DNA of 64,000 nt, taken from the NCBI RefSeq assembly GCF_000826185.2, contig NZ_LN648872.1, positions 62,001 through 126,000 of the forward strand, given 5' to 3'. Shown here piece by piece: positions 39,478 to 48,163 of the stretch. The notes under the pieces are model-generated. The model was given only the letters and a program-made list of their open reading frames with translations, was not told where the DNA came from and made no database searches. Source of the stretch: Microbacterium gorillae (GTDB lineage Bacteria; Actinomycetota; Actinomycetes; Actinomycetales; Microbacteriaceae). Position numbers and translations under genes: made by a program. Within the stretch, counting starts at the first letter, position 1; each line of letters starts with the position of its first letter.

Positions 39478-40437
39478 GTGCGTTCACGCCGCCTGCTGTC
39501 CCTGTCCGTCATCGCGCTCGCGGCCATCGGCCTCGTCGGGTGCGCGACCGGCGGGAGCTCCACCGACGCGACCGGGGGTGCGGACTCGAAGACGGCCGAC
39601 ACCGTCTCGCTGTGCGACTCCGCCGCGGCCTCCGGCGCCGAATCGAACGCGGTGAAGGTCTCCGGTGACGTCGGTTCCGAGGCGAAGATCAGCCTCGATG
39701 GCGAGCTCAGCATCACCGACCTGCAGCGCACCGTGGTCACCGAGGGCAGCGGGACCAAGCCGGCTTACGGCGACTGGATCACCTACGCCTACTCGGCCTT
39801 CAACCCGGAAACGGGCGAGCTCCTGCAGGCGGACGGCTACAAGCCGGCGCTGCCGGCGATGCAGCTCGCCGAGGGTGCTCAGCTGAACAGCTACTTCGGC
39901 TGCGCCCCGGCCGGTTCCCGCGTTGTGGTCACCGTTCCGGCCACCGAGCAGTCCAGCGCCGTGATCTTCGTCCTGGACGTGACCAAGGTCACGCCGAAGG
40001 ACAAGTGGTGCGCGGTGTCCGACTCGAACGACGCGCAGCCGGAGGTCACCTTCAACGACAAGGGTGTACCGACCATCAAGATCACCAAGGGCGCCAAGGG
40101 GCCGTCCGAGATCGAGGTGAAGACTCTCACCCAGGGCAACGGTGCCGTCGTCGGCGAGGGAGACAACGTCTCCGTGCTGTACACCGGCGCGAAGTGGTCC
40201 GACGGTGCCGTGTTCGACAGCAACTGGGAATCGGGCGAGGCGGCCTCGTTCAAGACCACCGAGGTCGTGACCGGATTCAAGCGTGCCCTCGAGGGCCAGA
40301 AGGTCGGCTCCACGGTGCTCGTCACGATGCCGCCGGCGTGCGGTTACGGGGAGGGCGAGATCGATGCCAGCGGCCAGACGCTGGTCGGCGAGACCCTGTC
40401 CTTCGTCGTGAAGATCGAGGCCAGCGCGAAGCAGTGA
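39478..40437 (+). CDS. FKBP-type peptidyl-prolyl isomerase lipoprotein
   Basis: Secreted, lipid-anchored folding catalyst. The 319 residues begin with a lipoprotein signal (basic RSRR, hydrophobic core, lipobox LVGC with Cys22), then a Ser/Thr/Gly-rich linker. A first FKBP-like repeat (about residues 75-165) is diverged; a second (about 215-318) has the canonical motifs VSVLYTGAKW, VFDSNWE and VVTGFKRALEGQKVG. GTG 39478 follows GAGAGGTG; in-frame starts further upstream would add an unlikely N-terminal tail. A strong terminator follows. Confidence 0.92.
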   Translation: MRSRRLLSLSVIALAAIGLVGCATGGSSTDATGGADSKTADTVSLCDSAAASGAESNAVKVSGDVGSEAKISLDGELSITDLQRTVVTEGSGTKPAYGDWITYAYSAFNPETGELLQADGYKPALPAMQLAEGAQLNSYFGCAPAGSRVVVTVPATEQSSAVIFVLDVTKVTPKDKWCAVSDSNDAQPEVTFNDKGVPTIKITKGAKGPSEIEVKTLTQGNGAVVGEGDNVSVLYTGAKWSDGAVFDSNWESGEAASFKTTEVVTGFKRALEGQKVGSTVLVTMPPACGYGEGEIDASGQTLVGETLSFVVKIEASAKQ

Positions 40438-40446
40438 CCGGCGTGT

Positions 40447-40490
40447 GACGGACGCGCTCTCCCGCTCCGCGAGGGCGCGTCCGTCTTTTT
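40447..40490 (+). terminator. Intrinsic terminator after the FKBP gene
   Basis: An 11-bp perfect stem GACGGACGCGC/GCGCGTCCGTC followed by a TTTTT run. It is the clearest classical terminator in the window. Confidence 0.9.
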
Positions 40491-40510
40491 CCGCCGGTGG
40501 ACCGGTCCGC

Positions 40511-40523
40511 CTAGGGTGGTCCT
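40511..40523 (+). promoter_or_regulatory. -10 element and leaderless start of dxr
   Basis: TAGGGT followed by GGTCCT and ATG 40524: six bases between hexamer and start codon, the spacing seen at many genes in this window. No ribosome binding site is present. Confidence 0.55.
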
Positions 40524-41606
40524 ATGCGTCGCGTCGTCATCCTCGGTTCCACCGGCTCCATCGGCACCCAGGCGCTGGAGGTGATCCGCGCGAATCCCCG
40601 GCGCTTCGAGGTGGTCGGGCTCGCCGCCGGGACCAACCGCGAGATGGTCGAGGCGCAGGCGGCCGAGTTCCACGTCGAGCACACGGCCCTCGGCGCCGGC
40701 GAAGCCGAGCAGCTGGTGCGCGACGTCGAGGCCGACGTGGTGCTCAACGGCATCACCGGCTCCGTCGGGCTGGGCCCGACCCTGGCCGCGCTGGAGGCCG
40801 GCCGCACCCTGGCGCTGGCGAACAAGGAATCCCTCATCGTCGGCGGTTCCCTCGTGACGTCTCTGGCCGCACCCGGTCAGATCGTGCCGGTGGACTCCGA
40901 GCACTCCGCGATCGCGCAGGCGCTGCGAGCGGGGGAGCACGCGGAGGTGCGCCGCCTCGTCGTGACCGCCTCGGGCGGTCCGTTCCGCGGCCGCTCCCGC
41001 GCGTCGCTGACGAAGGTGACGCCCGCCGAAGCCCTCGCGCACCCGACGTGGGACATGGGCCGTGTCGTCACGACGAACTCGGCCACGCTGGTGAACAAGG
41101 GTCTCGAGGTCATCGAGGCGCACCTGCTCTTCGACGTGCCGTACGAGCGCATCGATGTGGTCGTGCATCCGCAGTCGATCGTGCACTCCATGGTCGAATT
41201 CATCGACGGCTCCACGATCGCGCAGGCCTCGCCGCCGGACATGCGCCTGCCGATCTCCCTCGGCCTGGACTGGCCGCACCGCGTCGGGGGCGTCGGCCGG
41301 CCGCTGGATTGGACGACCGCGCAGTCCTGGACGTTCGAACCCGTCGACACCGAGGCGTTCCCCTCCGTCGCGCTCGCCAAGCGGGTCGGCACGGCCGGCC
41401 GAACGTTCCCGGCCGTCTTCAACGCCGCCAACGAGCAGGCCGTGGACGCCTTCCACGAGGGGCGCCTGAGCTTCCCGGGAATCGTGGACACCATCGCCCG
41501 CGTCGTCGACGCGCACGACGCCCCGGACGAACTCACCCGCGAGTCCCTCGCCGAAGCGGAGACCTGGGCTCGAGCCCGCGCCGACAAGCTCATCGCCGCC
41601 GCCTGA
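40524..41606 (+). CDS. dxr: 1-deoxy-D-xylulose 5-phosphate reductoisomerase
   Basis: First committed step of the non-mevalonate isoprenoid pathway, NADPH dependent. The 360 residues have the NADPH motif [14 protein letters not shown], the [11 protein letters not shown] segment, the metal and substrate residues in [10 protein letters not shown], and SGGPFRG. It starts the block dxr-rseP-ispG-proS that is conserved in actinobacteria, though here other genes are inserted. The last codons and the stop lie in the first unit of an 84-bp tandem duplication. Confidence 0.97.
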   Translation: MRRVVILGSTGSIGTQALEVIRANPRRFEVVGLAAGTNREMVEAQAAEFHVEHTALGAGEAEQLVRDVEADVVLNGITGSVGLGPTLAALEAGRTLALANKESLIVGGSLVTSLAAPGQIVPVDSEHSAIAQALRAGEHAEVRRLVVTASGGPFRGRSRASLTKVTPAEALAHPTWDMGRVVTTNSATLVNKGLEVIEAHLLFDVPYERIDVVVHPQSIVHSMVEFIDGSTIAQASPPDMRLPISLGLDWPHRVGGVGRPLDWTTAQSWTFEPVDTEAFPSVALAKRVGTAGRTFPAVFNAANEQAVDAFHEGRLSFPGIVDTIARVVDAHDAPDELTRESLAEAETWARARADKLIAAA

Positions 41607-41767
41607 CGCGTCCTATCCCGGCCCCTGCCCCGGCGGCGCCCCGAATGGCCCCTCGGTTGCGCAGGAGATGACGGGTTCTGCAGCGCCTGACGCGTCCTAT
41701 CCCGGCCCCTGCCCCGGCGGCGCCCCGAATGGCCCCTCGGTTGCGCAGGAGATGACGGGTTCTGCAG
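41600..41767. repeat. Perfect 84-bp tandem duplication spanning the dxr stop (family C modules)
   Basis: Unit 41600-41683 is repeated at 41684-41767 without a visible mismatch. Each unit contains GGTTGCGCAGGA and GGTTCTGCAG, the modules also seen at 20322-20450. The second unit adds an extra copy of the dxr 3' end with its stop codon. It fills the gap between convergent dxr and the MurE-like gene. A collapse or expansion during assembly is possible. Confidence 0.85.
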
Positions 41768-41807
41768 GAAGTCCGCTGGGGGGAGCGGGGCCCGGGACGG
41801 GCGCGGG

Positions 41808-43430
41808 TCAGTCGGTGTAGGGGACCGGCCAGCGGGGCTCCGGGACGGGCCAGCCGGCGTCGCGCAGGGCACGTCGCGCCAGCTCCCGAGCGGAGTAGGG
41901 CGTGCGCTGTCCGCGGATGTCACGGTAGTCCTGGTGGCCGGGGCCGGCCCACAGGATCGCGTCCCCGTCGCCCACGAGCTTGATCGCCTCGACGATCGCG
42001 GTCTCGGGCGGGGAGAACTCGTGGATCTCGGCATCCGGACGGGCCATGCGGGCGCCCTCGATGAGGGTGGCGCGGATGCCGCCCGGCTCCTCGAAGCGCG
42101 GGTGGTGGTCGGTGATGACGAGGATGTCGCTGCCCTCCACGCCGGCACGGCCCATATCGTGGCGCTTCGTGGCATCGCGGTCGCCGTCGGCCCCGAACAG
42201 CATCACGACCCGGCCGGGCGTGACGCGACGGACCGCGCCGAGCGTCTTCTCGAACGCATCGGGGGAGTGGCCGAAGTCGACGTAGACCGCCGGGCCGCTC
42301 TCGCCGGAGACGAGCTCGGTTCGTCCGGGCAGGTATGCGGTGATCTGGCCGTCGCGCTCCAGCGTCGTGACGATGCGGTTCCAGTCGTAGCCGGCCTCGA
42401 GCATCATGACGATCGCGAGTCCCGCGTTGGCCGCCATGTGCGGACCGATCACGGGAACGACGGTGGTGAGCGTGCGTCCGTCCTTCGCCGTCAGCGAGAA
42501 CGTGGTGCCGGACTGGCGCTCCTGGATGATGTCGACGACCCAGTCGGCGGCGCGGGCGGCCTCGGGGTCCGGCGCGATCAGCGGCGTACCGATCGTCGTG
42601 ACCGGGATGCCGGCGCTCTCCACGACGCGGACGCCGTAGGTGGAGTCCAGGCTGATGACGGCACGGCGGGAGCGGTCGGGCTGGAACAGCGGCAGCTTGG
42701 CTTCGAAGTACTCCGCCATGTCGGCGTAGTCGTCCAGGTGATCGTGGCTGAGGTTCGTGAAGCTCGCGACATCGAACATGAGCCCGTCCACCCGGTGGCG
42801 GCTGAGCGCCTGCGCGCTGACCTCCACCGCGACGGCCTCCACGCCGCGTTCGCGCATCAGGGCCAGCAGAGCGTGGAACTCGCTCGCTTCCGGGGTGGTG
42901 AGACGGGAGACGATGACCTGACCGGCGATGTGCCGCTCCGCGGTGGATGACAGGCCCGTCACCACACCGATCTGGCTGAGGATGCCCTCCAGCAGGTGGG
43001 AGACGCTGGTCTTGCCGTTGGTGCCGGTGGTGCCGAACAGCAGCGGCAGATCATCGTCGGCGCCGGTGGCGTACATCCACGCGGACATCGCACCGAGCAC
43101 ACCGCGCGGGTCGTCCACGATCACGACCGGCAGTCCCGTCCGGGCGGCGATGTCGGCTCCGTCGGCGTCCGTGATCACCGCGACCGCGCCCTGGTCCGCG
43201 GCCTGCGCGGAGAACTCGGCACCGTGCCGGTTCACGCCGCGAATGGCGACGAACGCCTCACCGGCGCGCAGGTCGGCTGTGGCGAGCGTGAGTCCGGTCA
43301 GGGTGACGCCGTCGACCTCCCCGCGAGTATCGGTGCCGAAGCGGTCGGCGAGGTCACGAAGGGAGCGCTGCGGCGGGTTCTCGGGTCGGAGGACCGGCGG
43401 CAGGTTCGGGGCGGGAGAATCACTGCTCAT
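41808..43430 (-). CDS. Mur ligase family protein, MurE-like
   Basis: ATP-dependent amide ligase related to UDP-MurNAc-tripeptide synthetase. The 540 residues contain the P-loop GTTGTNGKTS (near residue 135), the TTPEASEF segment with the usual carbamylated-lysine neighbourhood replaced by family variation, NLSHDHLDDY and the C-terminal FGADGDRDATKR. Where MurE enzymes specific for diaminopimelate have DNPR, this protein reads DHHPR. It lies between dxr and rseP, away from a division/cell-wall cluster, so it may be the genuine MurE of an organism with an unusual third residue in its peptide, or a second paralogue with another substrate. ATG 43430 is chosen; MVHAMSSD starting at 43442 is possible. 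Confidence 0.82.
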   Translation of the reverse strand: MSSDSPAPNLPPVLRPENPPQRSLRDLADRFGTDTRGEVDGVTLTGLTLATADLRAGEAFVAIRGVNRHGAEFSAQAADQGAVAVITDADGADIAARTGLPVVIVDDPRGVLGAMSAWMYATGADDDLPLLFGTTGTNGKTSVSHLLEGILSQIGVVTGLSSTAERHIAGQVIVSRLTTPEASEFHALLALMRERGVEAVAVEVSAQALSRHRVDGLMFDVASFTNLSHDHLDDYADMAEYFEAKLPLFQPDRSRRAVISLDSTYGVRVVESAGIPVTTIGTPLIAPDPEAARAADWVVDIIQERQSGTTFSLTAKDGRTLTTVVPVIGPHMAANAGLAIVMMLEAGYDWNRIVTTLERDGQITAYLPGRTELVSGESGPAVYVDFGHSPDAFEKTLGAVRRVTPGRVVMLFGADGDRDATKRHDMGRAGVEGSDILVITDHHPRFEEPGGIRATLIEGARMARPDAEIHEFSPPETAIVEAIKLVGDGDAILWAGPGHQDYRDIRGQRTPYSARELARRALRDAGWPVPEPRWPVPYTD

Positions 43431-43491
43431 GGCGTGAACCATCATCCCACGCCTCGGGCGTTCCATAAGTTGGGCGCGGTACTCTCACCCG

Positions 43492-44778
43492 GTGACCGTC
43501 CTCGCCTTCATCATCGGCCTCCTCGTGATCCTCGTCGGACTCGCGGTGTCCATCGCCTGGCATGAGCTCGGTCACCTGATCCCGGCGAAGCTGTTCGGCG
43601 TGCGGGTCGGGCAGTACATGATCGGCTTCGGTCCGACCCTGTGGTCTCGACGCAAGGGCGAGACCGAGTACGGCTTCAAGGCGTTCCCGGTCGGTGGTTA
43701 CATCTCGATGGCCGGGATGTACCCGCCCTCACCGAAGCAGGCGGCTCGGAACGGTGCCGCGGGTGGTGGGTTCTTCGCCACGATGGTCCAGGACGCGCGT
43801 TCCGCGAACGATGAGACCCTCGAGGCCGGCGACGACCGCACGTTCTACCGGCTGCCGATGTACAAGCGGATCATCATCATGCTCGGCGGGCCGGTGATGA
43901 ATCTCATCCTCGCCGTCATCATCTTCACGATCGTCCTCAGCGGCTTCGGCATCCAGCAGGCGACCACGACGCTGGCCACGGTGCAGCCGTGCGTGACCAC
44001 CGCGTCCGCGTGCGCGGCGACCGATCCGGAATCGCCGGCTCACGCCGCGGGGTTGGAGGCGGGCGACACGATCACCGCGATCGACGGCACGGCGGTGTCC
44101 ACGTTCGCCGAGATGAGCGAGATCATCGCCGCCTCCCCGGAGAAGACGCTCACCCTCACCGTGGAGCGGGACGGAACCAGTCGGACGGTCGAGGTGACGC
44201 CTCGCCTGGGGGCTCGTACCGTGACGAATGCGGACGGCACCACGACGACCGAGAAGGTCGGACTCATCGGCGTGAACCCGACCTCGCGACTGACCCCGCA
44301 GCCCCTGTGGGCCGGTCCGCAGCTGGCGATCGAGAACACCGGTCAGGTCATGGCGATGATCGTGCAGCTGCCGCAGAAGCTGGCCGGCGTGGCGGTTTCG
44401 CTGTTCACCGGGTCCGAGCGCGACCCGAACGGACCGCTGTCCGTGGTCGGTGTCGGCGTCATCGCCGGCGAGGTCGCCGCCACCGATGCGCCCATCGCGA
44501 CCCGCGTGAGCGCGATGCTCTCCCTGGTCGGCTCGCTGAACATCGCGCTGTTCGTGTTCAACCTGATCCCGTTGCTGCCGTTGGATGGCGGCCACGTCGC
44601 GGTGGCGCTCTGGGACGGCATCAAGCGCGGCTGGGCGAAGCTCTTCGGGCGCGCCGCCCCCAAGCCGACCGACGCGACCCGCCTGGTTCCGCTCACCTTC
44701 GTCGTGGTGGTGGTGCTGATCGTGATGGGCGCCCTGCTCCTGGTCGCCGACCTGGTCAACCCCGTCAAGCTCTTCTGA
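43492..44778 (+). CDS. rseP: Site-2 intramembrane metalloprotease, RseP/Rip1 type
   Basis: Cleaves transmembrane anti-sigma factors and other substrates within the membrane. The 428 residues have the zinc motif HELGH in the first helix (about residue 24), a central PDZ domain (AGLEAGDTITAIDGTAVSTF), and the C-terminal NLIPLLPLDGGH motif with the third metal ligand. GTG 43492 is leaderless: TACTCT, six bases, GTG. The gene is divergent from the MurE-like gene and convergent with the TrpE-TrpG fusion. The mycobacterial relative Rip1 also lies next to dxr. Confidence 0.94.
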   Translation: MTVLAFIIGLLVILVGLAVSIAWHELGHLIPAKLFGVRVGQYMIGFGPTLWSRRKGETEYGFKAFPVGGYISMAGMYPPSPKQAARNGAAGGGFFATMVQDARSANDETLEAGDDRTFYRLPMYKRIIIMLGGPVMNLILAVIIFTIVLSGFGIQQATTTLATVQPCVTTASACAATDPESPAHAAGLEAGDTITAIDGTAVSTFAEMSEIIAASPEKTLTLTVERDGTSRTVEVTPRLGARTVTNADGTTTTEKVGLIGVNPTSRLTPQPLWAGPQLAIENTGQVMAMIVQLPQKLAGVAVSLFTGSERDPNGPLSVVGVGVIAGEVAATDAPIATRVSAMLSLVGSLNIALFVFNLIPLLPLDGGHVAVALWDGIKRGWAKLFGRAAPKPTDATRLVPLTFVVVVVLIVMGALLLVADLVNPVKLF

Positions 44779-44790
44779 CGGGTCCTCGAC

Positions 44791-46644
44791 TCAGGACACG
44801 GCGTGGGCGATGAGCTGCTCCAGGGTGCGCATGCCGTCCCGGGACAGGATCGACTCCAGGTGGCCCTGCACGGACGCCGTGTGCGGACCGCGCAGCGCGT
44901 GCACGGCGCCGTCCGCGTCAGCGGAGACCTCGAGGTCCGCCACTGCGGTGGTTCCGGCCGGCACGCGGGCGGTGAAGGTGTTGTAGAAGCCGATCGAGGC
45001 GGTCGTGCCGAACACCTCGACGTCCTTCTGCACGCCCTGGTGCGGGCTCGGCAGGGGTGACAGCTCGATCCCGACCGAGTCCGCGAGGATCTGGTGGCTG
45101 AGGCACACCGCGACCAGCGGTGCGTCGGCCGAGCGGCGCAGCGCCACGACGTCGCGCATCCGCCGGACCCGTGCGCTGGTCGGGTCCCGCGGGTCGCCCG
45201 GACCGGGACCCGCGACCAGGACATCCGCTGCCCGGACCTCAGCCTCGGTCACCGCATCCCACGCCACGATGCGGGCGTCGAGTCCCAGGTGGCGCAACTG
45301 GTGGGCGAGCATCGTCGTGAAGCGGTCCTCGGCGTCCACCACGAGAGCACTGCGCCCCGTGAATCGTCCCGCTCCGCCGGCCTGAGCCTCCAACCAGAAC
45401 GGAGCCAGGCGGGCATTGCGCGAGCTCAGCAGCTCGGCGATCTCCGGATCGGAGCCGAGCGGCATCCGCGGCTCGGTCGGCGCGTCGTCGTCGGGCGCGG
45501 CCGGCACGTCCCGCGGGACCGCGCCGATCGCTCCCAGGACGCCGGCGGCCTTGCCGTGCGTTTCGCTGACCTCGCCGTCGGGGTCGCTGTGGCGCACGAG
45601 CGTCGCACCGACCGGGACGCGCAGACGCCCGTCCACGAGATAGGCCGTACGGATCAGGATCGGGGCGTCCAGGTCGTGCCCGCCGACCTCGTTCGGCGTG
45701 AACAGGGCCGCGACACCGGAGTAGTAGCCGCGCGGGCCGGTCTCGTGTCGGGCGATCACGGTGCACGCGTTCTGCATCGGCGAACCGGTCACGGTCGGGG
45801 CGAACATCGTCTCGCGCAGGATGTCCCGCGGGTCCATCCGGCTGGAACCGCGCAGCATGTACTCGGTGTGCGTGAGGCGCGACATCTCCTTCAGATGCGG
45901 ACCCGTGATGCGTCCGCCGTCGCTGCAGACGGCGGACATCATCTTCAGCTCCTCGTCCACCACCATGAACAGCTCCTCGGTCTCCTTCGTGGACCGGAGG
46001 AACTCGGTGAGCGTGGCTTTCGTCGCGCCGCCGGCCGGGTGGCGGAAGGTGCCGGAGATCGGGTTCATCGTGACCATGCCGCCCTGTGCGGACACGTGCG
46101 CCTCGGGGCTCGCACCGACGGCGATCTGACCCTCGGTGACGACGGCGAAGGTCCAGTAGGCGCCGCGCTCGTGCTCCAGCAGCGCACGGAACCACGTCAG
46201 CGCCGCCGTCGTCGCGTCGGCGTCGACGCCCGCGGTGTAGTCGCGGCGGATCACGAAGTTCGCGCCCTCGCCCCGGCCGATCTCGTCCGCGATGACGCGG
46301 CGGACGATCTCGGCGTAGTCCTCGTCGGTGATGTCGAAGCCGGCGTCGGTGAGTGGCACCGCTGCCGTCGGCAGCTGCGACATCAGCTCCGCGCGCGGGA
46401 CACGTTCGTGTCCGGACACGACGAGGCACCGCAAGGGCACGCCGTCATCGTGCGCCTCGAATCCGCGCTCGCGGACCTGGCGATAGGGCACCAGAGCGAA
46501 CACCTCCTGCGGTGTGCCGTCCGCGCGGTGCAGGGGGATGTCGGCGAGCAGGTCGACGTCGACGACGTCGCCGGTGAGAATCTCCACGTCCGAGGAGCCC
46601 TCGCGGGCGAGCAGTGCGAACGGGGCGGTGGGAAGCGCGGTCAT
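44791..46644 (-). CDS. Anthranilate synthase TrpE-TrpG fusion, PhzE type
   Basis: A 617-residue fusion. The N-terminal chorismate-utilising domain (about residues 1-400) carries TVTGSPMQNACTVI and GPRGYYSGVAALF, which resemble PhzE rather than ordinary TrpE. The C-terminal class I glutamine amidotransferase domain (about 430-617) has the catalytic cysteine in VAVCLSHQILA and histidine plus glutamate in SVQGHLESIL. It should make anthranilate or 2-amino-2-deoxyisochorismate from chorismate. Start ATG 46644 follows AGGAGACGCTC; a longer frame back to 46731 would run through the attenuator and is rejected. The upstream trp leader indicates that it serves tryptophan synthesis. No phz or other trp genes are in the window. 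Confidence 0.9.
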   Translation of the reverse strand: MTALPTAPFALLAREGSSDVEILTGDVVDVDLLADIPLHRADGTPQEVFALVPYRQVRERGFEAHDDGVPLRCLVVSGHERVPRAELMSQLPTAAVPLTDAGFDITDEDYAEIVRRVIADEIGRGEGANFVIRRDYTAGVDADATTAALTWFRALLEHERGAYWTFAVVTEGQIAVGASPEAHVSAQGGMVTMNPISGTFRHPAGGATKATLTEFLRSTKETEELFMVVDEELKMMSAVCSDGGRITGPHLKEMSRLTHTEYMLRGSSRMDPRDILRETMFAPTVTGSPMQNACTVIARHETGPRGYYSGVAALFTPNEVGGHDLDAPILIRTAYLVDGRLRVPVGATLVRHSDPDGEVSETHGKAAGVLGAIGAVPRDVPAAPDDDAPTEPRMPLGSDPEIAELLSSRNARLAPFWLEAQAGGAGRFTGRSALVVDAEDRFTTMLAHQLRHLGLDARIVAWDAVTEAEVRAADVLVAGPGPGDPRDPTSARVRRMRDVVALRRSADAPLVAVCLSHQILADSVGIELSPLPSPHQGVQKDVEVFGTTASIGFYNTFTARVPAGTTAVADLEVSADADGAVHALRGPHTASVQGHLESILSRDGMRTLEQLIAHAVS

Positions 46645-46681
46645 GAGCGTCTCCTGGTCGGGGGCGGACGTCGTCGAGACG

Positions 46682-46709
46682 AAAAAGACCGCCCGGTGCG
46701 GGGCGGTCT
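46682..46709 (-). terminator. trp attenuator terminator hairpin
   Basis: Read on the minus strand: AGACCGCCC, six-base loop, GGGCGGTCT, then TTTTT. It lies between the leader peptide and the synthase gene. It is the 3:4 hairpin of a four-segment attenuator whose rival 2:3 pairing uses GGCGGT (46730-46735) and ACCGCC (46702-46707). Confidence 0.9.
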
Positions 46710-46735
46710 GGGAATCGTTAACGCGAAACACCGCC

Positions 46736-46771
46736 TCAGCAGGCGGGCCACCAGGACAGGTTCGCGAACAT
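46736..46771 (-). CDS. trpL: Tryptophan leader peptide
   Basis: An 11-residue ORF reading MFANLSWWPAC, with tandem Trp codons. It starts leaderless on the minus strand: TAGGTT, CAGCGC, then ATG. Directly after the Trp codons lies segment 1 (CCGCCT, 46741-46746), which pairs with segment 2 (AGGCGG). Ribosome stalling at the Trp codons would cover segment 1, leave segment 2 free to pair with segment 3 and prevent the terminator. Trp attenuators with leader peptides are known in Streptomyces and Corynebacterium; this instance was worked out from the sequence. Confidence 0.88.
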   Translation of the reverse strand: MFANLSWWPAC

Positions 46772-46777
46772 GCGCTG

Positions 46778-46783
46778 AACCTA
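46778..46783 (-). promoter_or_regulatory. -10 element of the trp leader
   Basis: TAGGTT on the minus strand, six bases before the trpL ATG. No -35 recognised. It lies in the 79-bp divergent spacer shared with ispG, whose own TAGGCT hexamer is on the plus strand. Confidence 0.6.
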
Positions 46784-46850
46784 TCACAGCGGACGCGCCC
46801 GGCCGCGCCCGTACAGGCCGCGCTCGGTCCCGGCGGCGTAGGCTGGGCGG

Positions 46851-48002
46851 GTGCCAGCAGTCAATCTCGGTATGCCCACCGCCCGTGAGGTCCTCAGCCC
46901 CCGCCGCAAGAGCCGGCAGATCCGGGTCGGAAAGGTCCTCGTCGGTGGCGATGCTCCGGTCAGCGTCCAGTCCATGACGACGACCAAGACGACCGACATC
47001 AACGCCACGCTGCAGCAGATCGCGGAGCTGACCGCCTCCGGATGCGAGATCGTGCGCGTCGCGGTGCCGCACCAGGACGACGCCGACGCCCTCAAGGTCA
47101 TCGCGCTGAAGAGCCAGATCCCGGTCATCGCTGACATCCACTTCCAGCCCCGCTACATCTACACCGCGATCGACGCCGGCTGCGGTGCGGTGCGTGTGAA
47201 CCCCGGCAACATCCGCGAGTTCGACGGCAACGTCGGCCAGATCGCGAAGGCCGCCAAGGATGCGGGTGTCTCGCTGCGCATCGGCGTGAACGCCGGTTCC
47301 CTGGACAAGCGCCTGCTGGAGAAGTACGGCAAGGCCACCGCGGAAGCGCTCGTGGAGAGCGCCGTGTGGGAGGCGAGCCTGTTCGAGGAGCACGACTTCC
47401 ACGACTTCAAGATCTCGGTCAAGCACAACGACCCGATCGTGATGGTCAAGGCTTATCGGATGCTCGCGGAGCGGGGCGACTGGCCGCTGCATCTCGGCGT
47501 CACCGAGGCCGGACCCGCCTTCCAGGGGACGATCAAATCGGCCACCGCGTTCGGCATCCTCCTCGCCGAGGGGATCGGTGACACCATCCGCGTCTCGCTG
47601 TCGGCTCCGCCGGCGGAGGAGGTCAAGGTCGGCCACCAGATCCTGCAGTCGCTGAACCTGCGCGAACGCAAGCTGGAGATCGTCTCGTGCCCGTCCTGCG
47701 GACGCGCACAGGTGGACGTCTACACGCTCGCCGACAACGTCACGGAGGGTCTGAAGGACATGACCGTGCCGCTGCGTGTGGCCGTCATGGGCTGCGTGGT
47801 CAACGGACCCGGAGAGGCTCGCGAAGCCGATCTCGGCGTCGCCAGCGGCAATGGCAAGGGACAGATCTTCGTCAAGGGCAAGGTCATCAAGACCGTTCCG
47901 GAATCGGACATCGTGGCCACGCTGATCGAAGAGGCGAACCGGATCGCGGACGAGATGGGGCCGAACGCCCCGATCGGCACCGCGCAGGTGCTCACCAGCT
48001 GA
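46851..48002 (+). CDS. ispG: 4-hydroxy-3-methylbut-2-enyl diphosphate synthase
   Basis: Iron-sulfur enzyme of the non-mevalonate isoprenoid pathway, the same pathway as dxr. The 383 residues have an N-terminal TIM barrel and the C-terminal cluster cysteines in [12 protein letters not shown] and [13 protein letters not shown] 46851 is leaderless: TAGGCT, GGGCGG, GTG. It is divergent from the trp leader. In mycobacteria the order is dxr, rip1, gcpE; here the MurE-like and TrpE-TrpG genes interrupt it. Confidence 0.96.
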   Translation: MPAVNLGMPTAREVLSPRRKSRQIRVGKVLVGGDAPVSVQSMTTTKTTDINATLQQIAELTASGCEIVRVAVPHQDDADALKVIALKSQIPVIADIHFQPRYIYTAIDAGCGAVRVNPGNIREFDGNVGQIAKAAKDAGVSLRIGVNAGSLDKRLLEKYGKATAEALVESAVWEASLFEEHDFHDFKISVKHNDPIVMVKAYRMLAERGDWPLHLGVTEAGPAFQGTIKSATAFGILLAEGIGDTIRVSLSAPPAEEVKVGHQILQSLNLRERKLEIVSCPSCGRAQVDVYTLADNVTEGLKDMTVPLRVAVMGCVVNGPGEAREADLGVASGNGKGQIFVKGKVIKTVPESDIVATLIEEANRIADEMGPNAPIGTAQVLTS

Positions 48003-48005
48003 GCC

Positions 48006-48034
48006 TTGAGTGAGCGCGCCACGCGCGCTAGCGT
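48006..48034 (+). promoter_or_regulatory. Promoter for the small ORF and RIO kinase
   Basis: TTGAGT (48006-48011), 17-bp spacer, TAGCGT (48029-48034). This is one of the few places in the window where both hexamers are visible with ideal spacing. Transcription would start near 48041. Confidence 0.6.
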
Positions 48035-48067
48035 GGCACTGAACACGAACACCGGACGAGAGGAGCG

Positions 48068-48133
48068 ATGACCATGGTTGCCTTCAGCATGCCTTCGCAG
48101 ATTCCTCACCTTCGCGAGGCCGTCGCTCTCTGA
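48068..48133 (+). CDS. Small ORF upstream of the RIO kinase (21 codons)
   Basis: ATG 48068 has a good GAGAGGAGCG site and opens a 21-codon frame (MTMVAFSMP...REAVAL) ending at TGA 48131-48133, 30 bases before the RIO kinase. No family is recognised. The region around its ribosome binding site (CCGGAC at 48052 and AGGAG at 48061) can pair with CTCCT (48144) and GTCCGG (48149), which would hide the GGAG site of the kinase. The ORF may therefore be a regulatory leader. No amino acid is clearly over-represented. Confidence 0.5.
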   Translation: MTMVAFSMPSQIPHLREAVAL

Positions 48134-48163
48134 CACGCGCGGCCTCCTGTCCGGAGTAACCGC

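Noticed and set aside
39360..39758. Longer N-terminus for the PlsC protein
   Set aside because: The extension overlaps the divergent FKBP gene signal peptide region, and TACGAT six bases before ATG 39359 supports the shorter form.
46645..46731. N-terminal extension of the TrpE-TrpG fusion back to 46731
   Set aside because: The added residues are read through the attenuator terminator and T tract; the ATG at 46644 has a good AGGAG site and the trp leader explains the upstream sequence.
45094..46977. 627-codon plus-strand frame opposite the TrpE-TrpG fusion
   Set aside because: It is the antisense shadow of a well-motivated minus-strand enzyme and lacks domain-like sequence.
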